The notes beneath the pieces were generated by a model. The model ran no database searches and was not told the DNA's origin. It worked only from the letters and a program-made list of their open reading frames with translations. The position numbers and the translations under genes are program-made. From NCBI GenBank assembly GCA_964633405.1, contig CAZWFV010000015.1, positions 1 to 10,405 on the forward strand: 10,405 nt of DNA, read 5' to 3'. This document shows, piece after piece, positions 6,637 to 10,405 of the stretch (its first letter is position 1; every line of letters begins with the position of its first letter). The stretch comes from JAMCRD01 sp964633405 (GTDB taxonomy: Bacteria > Patescibacteriota > Minisyncoccia > UBA6257 > Colwellbacteraceae).

Positions 6637-6665
6637 ATTTTACTCGCTTGGACGTTGCTTTTCAA
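6637..6665 (-). promoter_or_regulatory. Promoter for the MBL-fold/gyrA block, predicted leaderless
   Basis: On the minus strand there is a -35 TTGAAA (6660-6665) and a -10 TAAAAT (6637-6642), exactly 17 nt apart. Six nucleotides separate the -10 from the ATG (6630-6628), so the first transcribed base should be at or next to the A of the start codon. Confidence 0.6.
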
Positions 6666-6683
6666 TTGGCTTTTGCCTATAAT
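6655..6683 (+). promoter_or_regulatory. Promoter for rpsA-ftsH, overlapping the divergent promoter
   Basis: A perfect -10 TATAAT (6678-6683) has a -35-like TTGCTT (6655-6660, three of six consensus matches) 17 nt upstream. Transcription would begin near 6690, only ~12 nt before the ATG at 6702. The footprint overlaps the minus-strand promoter of the MBL/gyrA block, so both probably cannot be occupied by polymerase at once. Confidence 0.6.
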
Positions 6684-6701
6684 CCCGTGGAAATTAAGCA
6701 C

Positions 6702-7808
6702 ATGGTTTCTCTAAAACAGGACTCTGCGATAGCCCAATATCTTAAAGACAACCCAAACCTGATGCCGATCCTAAAGACCGGCGATCTTGTCGAAGTTAAA
6801 CTTCTAGAAAAGACGGGTAGGGTGGCCTACTTCGAGGTGCCTCGCGTAGGCACGGGTATGATATACGGCGTTGAGTTATTGAACGCCAAAGATGTCCTAA
6901 GGCGTTTGAACCCGGGAGACGCGACAAACGCGAGGGTCGTCGACCCAGAGAACGATAAGGGCTACGTAGAGCTCTCCCTGTCTGAGGCTGGCAAGCAGCG
7001 GGCCTGGCAGGAAGTGCGCGACCTTAAGGAAAAGGATGAGCCGATAAAGGTAAAGATCCTAGACGCCAACGCCGGCGGGCTGATCGCCGAAATGTCCGGC
7101 CTGGCCGCCTTCATCCCGGCCTCGCAGCTGTCCAACGACCACTATCCCAAAGAGACGGAGGGGGACCGCAGCAAGATGATCGAGGGGTTGAAGAAATTCA
7201 TCGACCAAGAACTGATGGTGAAAATAATAAACATCAACCCCCGCAGCAATAAACTCATACTTTCGGAGCGGGAGGTCGAAAGCCACAATGTCCGAGAGCT
7301 GCTGACTAAACACAAGGTGGGCGACGTCATATCCGGAATAATCTCGGGCGTAGCCAGCTTCGGCGCATTCCTGCGCTTCGCCGACGAACCGGCCATAGAA
7401 GGGCTCGTCCATATATCCGAGCTGGACCACAAACTTATCGATAATCCAAAAGAGGTGGTTAAGGTGGGCGATCTGGTGCAGGCCAAGATAGTCGACATCA
7501 AGGACGGCCGGGTGTCCCTATCGCTCAAGGCCCTGAAGAGCGACCCTTGGGAGAAGGTGGCTGATAAGTACAAAGCCGGAGAGGTCGTCGAGGGCAAGGT
7601 CCACCGTTTCAATGCCTTTGGAGCGTTCATCGAACTGGACCCCTCCATAGTCGGACTCATCCATGTCTCCGAGTTTGGCTCAATCGAGGAGTTGAAACGC
7701 CAGCTGGAAGAAGGCAAAATGTACAGATTTGTTATAGAATCAGTTAAGCCTCAGGAGAAAAGGATCGTCCTAAAACTTGCTGACAAGAAATCCACTCCAT
7801 CTGCCTAG
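6702..7808 (+). CDS. rpsA: Ribosomal protein S1 (four S1 RNA-binding domains)
   Basis: I start the gene at ATG 6702 (368 residues). The reading frame is open upstream to a TTG at 6648, but the promoter -10 (6678-6683) lies inside that extension, so those codons cannot be in the mRNA. Four OB-fold S1 repeats are visible: ~25-95 (divergent), ~112-190, ~205-276 and ~290-360. The last two carry the classic cores ASFGAFLRF...EGLVHISEL and NAFGAFIELD...GLIHVSEF. Four domains is fewer than the six of E. coli S1 but usual in Gram-positive and Patescibacteria-like proteins. S1 helps the 30S subunit capture mRNA, which may matter in a window where several starts have no Shine-Dalgarno. ftsH follows after 25 nt, probably in the same operon. 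Confidence 0.92.
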   Translation: MVSLKQDSAIAQYLKDNPNLMPILKTGDLVEVKLLEKTGRVAYFEVPRVGTGMIYGVELLNAKDVLRRLNPGDATNARVVDPENDKGYVELSLSEAGKQRAWQEVRDLKEKDEPIKVKILDANAGGLIAEMSGLAAFIPASQLSNDHYPKETEGDRSKMIEGLKKFIDQELMVKIININPRSNKLILSEREVESHNVRELLTKHKVGDVISGIISGVASFGAFLRFADEPAIEGLVHISELDHKLIDNPKEVVKVGDLVQAKIVDIKDGRVSLSLKALKSDPWEKVADKYKAGEVVEGKVHRFNAFGAFIELDPSIVGLIHVSEFGSIEELKRQLEEGKMYRFVIESVKPQEKRIVLKLADKKSTPSA

Positions 7809-7833
7809 TTGAGGTTTAGTTAGAAAAATTAGT

Positions 7834-9669
7834 ATGCGCAAACTTTATAAGAATGTTTTGTTGGGTCTTATTTTCCTGTTTTTGCTTACCCTCATCATCT
7901 CTTCCCTGTATCAGACGAATCAAAGCCAAGGCACGCAAACACTGAGTCAGGTTGCTGCCGAAGTCCAGGCCGGCCAAATTACCAGCATCTCCGTGAACGG
8001 AAACTCGCTGGACGTGACTCTTAAAAACGGCCAGCACGTTTCCTCCGAGAAGGAAACGGAGGTCGGTCTCACTGATACGCTTAAGAATTACGGGGTGACC
8101 CCGGACCAGCTGTCCAAGGTGGCCGTATCCGTGCAGGACCAATCATCCTTCAACTTCTGGGTCGGGATAATTATACCGACGGTGCTGCCGATAGTAATCA
8201 TCATTTTCATATTCTGGTATATAACCAGGCAGGCCAGAGGCGGCATAAACCAGGCCTTTACATTCGGCCGGGCCAATCTCAAGCCGTTTTCCAGCTTTAA
8301 GGACAGGGCGACTTTCGCCGACGTCGCCGGACTGCAGGAAGCAAAGCAGGAGCTGCAGGAGGTGGTGGACTTCATGAAAAACCCCAAGAAATACTTCGAT
8401 ATAGGGGCGACCGTGCCGAGGGGCGTACTCCTGATGGGCCAGCCCGGTACGGGAAAGACTCTCTTGGCCAGGGCCGTGGCCGGCGAGGCCAACGTTCCCT
8501 TCTTCCATATTTCCGCATCGGAATTCGTGGAGATGTTCGTCGGGGTGGGGGCATCCAGGACAAGGGACGCTTTCGCCACCGCGAAACAGTCGGCTCCCTC
8601 TATATTGTTCATCGATGAAATAGATGCGGTCGGCAGGGAGAGGGGCGCCGGACTGGGCGGCGGCCACGACGAACGGGAACAGACCTTGAACCAAATCCTG
8701 GTGGAAATGGACGGTTTCGACCGTGATTCCAGGGTAATAGTGCTGGCGGCAACGAATCGTCCGGACGTGTTGGATCCAGCGCTGTTAAGACCGGGGCGTT
8801 TCGACCGCCGCGTCGTATTGGATCTGCCGGACATAAACGAGCGTGAGGCTATCTTGAAAATCCACACCAAGAATAAGCCGCTGGCCCCCGACGTCGACCT
8901 GCGCAGAGTGGCGACAAGAACCCCGGGCTTCTCCGGAGCCGACTTAGCCAACCTGGTAAATGAGGCGGCCATACTCACAGTCAAGAGCGGCCACGACAAG
9001 ATAGTCCAGCAGTATTTCTACGAATCAATCGAGAAGGTGATGTTGGGACCGGCCAGAAAGAGCCGCCTGATATCAGATAAAGAAAAGGAGATAACCGCAT
9101 ACCATGAAGCCGGTCATGCGCTGGTCACCGCCGGCCTGAAGGATTCTGATCCGGTGCACAAGGTGTCCGTGGTCAGCCGCGGAAGAGCCGGCGGCTATAC
9201 GCTCAAACTTCCCCTTGAAGATCAACACCTCAAGACCAAGTCTCAATTCATGGCGGACATAGCGGTGGCCCTAGGCGGCCACGCCGCGGAGAAAATGGTG
9301 TTCGACGACATAACCACCGGCGCATCCAATGATCTGAGCACCGCCTCGAATACGGCGCGCCTACTGGTGACTAAGTACGGCATGAGTGATAAGTTGGGAC
9401 CAATGACCTTCGGCAATACCCAGGAACTGATTTTCTTGGGCCGCGAAATATCCACCGAGAAGAACTACTCCGAAGAGGTTGCCGAGCAGATCGACAATGA
9501 AGTCAGGAATTTCATCGACCGCGCTTACCGCGCCGCGGAGAAGATACTGACCACGTATCGCGAAGCGCTGAACAAAGTAGCCAGGGCACTCATAGAAAAA
9601 GAGACCCTGGAGCAGGAGGAGTTCTACGGACTCATCAAGGAATATAATTTGAAGCCGATTGCGGTATAG
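7834..9669 (+). CDS. ftsH: ATP-dependent membrane zinc protease FtsH
   Basis: This 611-residue protein is full length. It is a hexameric inner-membrane AAA+ protease that extracts and degrades misfolded or regulatory proteins. The parts in order are: membrane helix ~8-26; an exported domain to ~105; second helix ~107-132; the AAA+ module with Walker A GQPGTGKT (202-209), pore loop MFVGVGASR, Walker B LFIDEID (258-264) and the second region of homology ATNRPDVLDPALLRPGRFDRR; and the M41 peptidase with HEAGH (424-428) and the probable third zinc ligand D500 in TTGASNDL. The second Walker A residue is Gln where Pro is usual, which should not block ATP binding because the G-K-T core is intact. 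The start has only a weak distant GAGG (7811-7814). It lies 25 nt after rpsA, which suggests co-transcription. Confidence 0.96.
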   Translation: MRKLYKNVLLGLIFLFLLTLIISSLYQTNQSQGTQTLSQVAAEVQAGQITSISVNGNSLDVTLKNGQHVSSEKETEVGLTDTLKNYGVTPDQLSKVAVSVQDQSSFNFWVGIIIPTVLPIVIIIFIFWYITRQARGGINQAFTFGRANLKPFSSFKDRATFADVAGLQEAKQELQEVVDFMKNPKKYFDIGATVPRGVLLMGQPGTGKTLLARAVAGEANVPFFHISASEFVEMFVGVGASRTRDAFATAKQSAPSILFIDEIDAVGRERGAGLGGGHDEREQTLNQILVEMDGFDRDSRVIVLAATNRPDVLDPALLRPGRFDRRVVLDLPDINEREAILKIHTKNKPLAPDVDLRRVATRTPGFSGADLANLVNEAAILTVKSGHDKIVQQYFYESIEKVMLGPARKSRLISDKEKEITAYHEAGHALVTAGLKDSDPVHKVSVVSRGRAGGYTLKLPLEDQHLKTKSQFMADIAVALGGHAAEKMVFDDITTGASNDLSTASNTARLLVTKYGMSDKLGPMTFGNTQELIFLGREISTEKNYSEEVAEQIDNEVRNFIDRAYRAAEKILTTYREALNKVARALIEKETLEQEEFYGLIKEYNLKPIAV

Positions 9670-9678
9670 TTGTAGAAT
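9649..9678 (+). promoter_or_regulatory. Possible promoter for the tRNA-Ile
   Basis: A -35-like TTGAAG (9649-9654) and a -10 TAGAAT (9673-9678) are 18 nt apart, with a predicted start near 9685, just before the tRNA at 9689. The -35 lies inside the end of ftsH. It is a modest match, and the tRNA could also be transcribed by read-through from ftsH, since no terminator separates them. Confidence 0.4.
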
Positions 9679-9688
9679 CCACTAACGG

Positions 9689-9760
9689 CGGCCCGTAGCT
9701 CAATGGCAGAGCAATCGTCTTATACACGATTGGTTGCAGGTTCGAGTCCTGCCGGGCCGA
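9689..9760 (+). tRNA. tRNA-Ile with anticodon UAU
   Basis: The cloverleaf is complete: acceptor CGGCCCG/CGGGCCG, D stem GCTC/GAGC, anticodon stem ATCGT/ACGAT, a 5-nt variable loop, T stem GCAGG/CCTGC with loop TTCGAGT, and A73. The seven-base loop CTTATAC puts TAT at 9721-9723, which reads AUA codons. Isoleucine identity elements known from E. coli are present: C4-G69, U12-A23, C29-G41, A37 and A73. The 3' CCA is not encoded (CAG follows), so a CCA-adding enzyme is required. The first pair is C1-G72 rather than the usual G1-C72. Bacteria normally read AUA with a CAU tRNA modified by TilS; a UAU anticodon avoids that. Confidence 0.88.
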
Positions 9761-9809
9761 CAGATTGCTAGAATTAAATCGGTCCATGGTTTAGACTAGA
9801 CCTTAAAAA

Positions 9810-9885
9810 GGGCGCTTAACTCAGTGGCTAGAGTGCTTCCTTTACACGGAAGAAGTCGGGGGTTCAAATCCCTCAGCGCCCACCA
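9810..9885 (+). tRNA. tRNA-Val with anticodon UAC
   Basis: All arms fold: acceptor GGGCGCT/AGCGCCC, D stem ACTC/GAGT, anticodon stem CTTCC/GGAAG with loop TTTACAC (anticodon TAC at 9843-9845), variable loop AAGTC, T stem GGGGG/CCCTC with one G-U pair and loop TTCAAAT, then A73. Unlike its tRNA-Ile neighbour 49 nt upstream, the CCA end is encoded (9883-9885). No convincing promoter lies in the 49-nt gap, so the two tRNAs may be co-transcribed. Confidence 0.92.
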
Positions 9886-9910
9886 AGAGAGTAGAGATGT
9901 CAAATTTATC

Positions 9911-9947
9911 AACATGTTATGTTTGCACTTTATACATAGGTTATGTA
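9911..9947. promoter_or_regulatory. Candidate operator of the XRE-Panacea gene
   Basis: A perfect inverted repeat, TACATA-GGT-TATGTA (9933-9947), fills the promoter spacer and runs into the -10. Upstream is an 8-bp palindrome AACATGTT (9911-9918), and GTTATGT occurs as a direct repeat at 9916-9922 and 9940-9946. Repeated two-fold sites over a promoter are what an XRE-type dimer that represses its own gene would bind. That use is inferred; the repeats are seen directly. Confidence 0.55.
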
Positions 9948-9951
9948 CACT
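9923..9951 (+). promoter_or_regulatory. Promoter of the XRE-Panacea gene, predicted leaderless
   Basis: A -35 TTGCAC (9923-9928) and a -10 TACACT (9946-9951) are exactly 17 nt apart. Six nucleotides follow before the ATG at 9958, so the mRNA should start at or next to the start codon. This is the same geometry as the promoter of the MBL-fold gene. Confidence 0.55.
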
Positions 9952-9957
9952 ACTATT

Positions 9958-10405
9958 ATGAGCACAAAATATGCGCCGTTTATCAGGTCCCTTCGGATAA
10001 AGAGAGGGGTCTCGCAGTCGGCCGTCGCCGAGAAACTCGGCCTTTCGCGTCAGTCGTATATGGCAGTCGAACGGGGCCGTCGGGAAATGACTCTGCAAGA
10101 AGCAGAGAAACTCTGCGCATTGTACGGCATCTCAATAGAAGAACTCTCAAAGGCGACGGCTCCGCAGTACGAAAAGTACAAGCAGATGATTCTTGCGTAT
10201 CTCAAGTCGCCTGTGTCGCCAGACGGGAGGGTACCTAAAACAAAACTTGCCAAACTACTCTACCTTGCGGACTTTGCTTGGTATTACGAAAACTTTGAGA
10301 GTATGAGTGGGATGCAGTATTTGCGCCGCACATACGGGCCAGTTCCCGATCCATATTTCCGTGCCCTCGACGAATTGGAGGAGGACGGCAAAATAACAAT
10401 TGATC
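9958..10405 (+). CDS. XRE-family HTH plus Panacea (DUF4065/SocA-like) antitoxin, truncated by window end
   Basis: The frame is open for 149 codons to the last base, so the C-terminus is missing. Residues ~7-62 form an XRE/Cro-type helix-turn-helix (QSAVAEKLGLSRQSYMAVERG at 20-40 is the DNA-reading core). From ~74 a Panacea domain begins, with TKLAKLLYLADFAWY (95-109), the SGMQYLRRTYGPVP segment (117-130) and an amphipathic LDELEEDGKI. Panacea domains neutralise many unrelated toxins in PanAT toxin-antitoxin and phage-defence pairs; HTH fusions also bind DNA. The partner toxin would be expected next to it, beyond 10405. ATG 9958 is chosen because the -10 ends 6 nt upstream; an in-frame ATG at 9943 is possible. 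It lies directly after two tRNA genes. HTH identification is strong and the Panacea call is good, but both come from motif reading only. Confidence 0.82.
   Translation, partial: MSTKYAPFIRSLRIKRGVSQSAVAEKLGLSRQSYMAVERGRREMTLQEAEKLCALYGISIEELSKATAPQYEKYKQMILAYLKSPVSPDGRVPKTKLAKLLYLADFAWYYENFESMSGMQYLRRTYGPVPDPYFRALDELEEDGKITID

Noticed and set aside
5819..6637. 272-codon plus-strand frame across the gyrA and MBL-fold genes
   Set aside because: It is antisense to two genes with recognisable motifs; its translation is Ser/Arg-rich and has no family features.
6648..6701. 18-codon upstream extension of rpsA from a TTG start
   Set aside because: The -35 and -10 boxes of the rpsA promoter lie inside this stretch, and the extra residues are not part of an S1 domain.
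8088..8999. 303-codon minus-strand frame opposite ftsH
   Set aside because: It is a shadow of the conserved AAA+ coding region, with Ser/Arg-rich low-information translation and no promoter or ribosome site.
9796..10098. Minus-strand reading frame ending in ...LRDLNPRLLPCKGSTLATELSAL...
   Set aside because: Its C-terminal part is the antisense translation of the tRNA-Val gene, a well-known artefact peptide; the rest is antisense to the XRE-Panacea gene and its promoter.
9897..10238. 113-codon plus-strand frame starting just after tRNA-Val
   Set aside because: It overlaps the XRE-Panacea gene in another frame, and its translation is Arg-rich with no domain, while the frame from 9958 gives a clear HTH and a DUF4065-like region.
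1..10405. CRISPR arrays, insertion sequences and recoded TGA
   Set aside because: No spaced direct repeats or transposase genes were seen, and gyrA ends with TGA as a normal stop.

Overview
The window looks like a chromosomal segment of a Candidate Phyla Radiation (Patescibacteria) bacterium. The main reasons are three small two-helix type IV secretion pilin-like proteins sharing the 'TAAGDPEK' loop motif, a membrane-tethered solute-binding protein with no transporter beside it, an UlaG-like MBL-fold relative next to gyrA, a four-domain ribosomal protein S1, very short intergenic gaps, and several starts with no clear Shine-Dalgarno sequence. TGA ends gyrA, so the recoded (UGA = Gly) lineages are unlikely. 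The lineage call is an inference from gene content and was not tested by phylogeny.

Layout. (i) 1-31, minus strand: the first 31 nt of a tRNA-Leu, with its promoter at 47-76. (ii) 179-1108, plus strand: an unrecognised three-helix membrane protein with a C-terminal exported domain, which ends at a bidirectional terminator (1108-1142). (iii) 6630 down to 1179, minus strand: one co-directional block in the order MBL-fold protein without metal ligands, gyrA, tethered solute-binding protein, and three pilin-like proteins. It runs from a promoter at 6637-6665 to the shared terminator. (iv) 6655-9669, plus strand: rpsA and ftsH, fired from a promoter that overlaps the divergent one. (v) 9689-9885: tRNA-Ile with a UAU anticodon and tRNA-Val(UAC). 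(vi) 9958 to the window end: a truncated XRE-type HTH plus Panacea (DUF4065/SocA-like) gene, the architecture of PanA-type antitoxins, with a palindromic operator candidate in its promoter.

How the parts fit. rpsA, ftsH, gyrA and the tRNAs are core translation, proteostasis and topology genes. The pilin-like proteins and the binding protein are cell-envelope genes that may help with macromolecule uptake or attachment. The best candidate for an undescribed system is the Panacea gene at the right edge: its presumed toxin partner would lie just outside the window. Other notable points are the tRNA-Ile(UAU), which suggests AUA decoding without lysidine, two promoters placed so that their mRNAs would be leaderless, and the MBL-fold protein that has lost all its expected metal-binding residues and overlaps gyrA by 19 nt.
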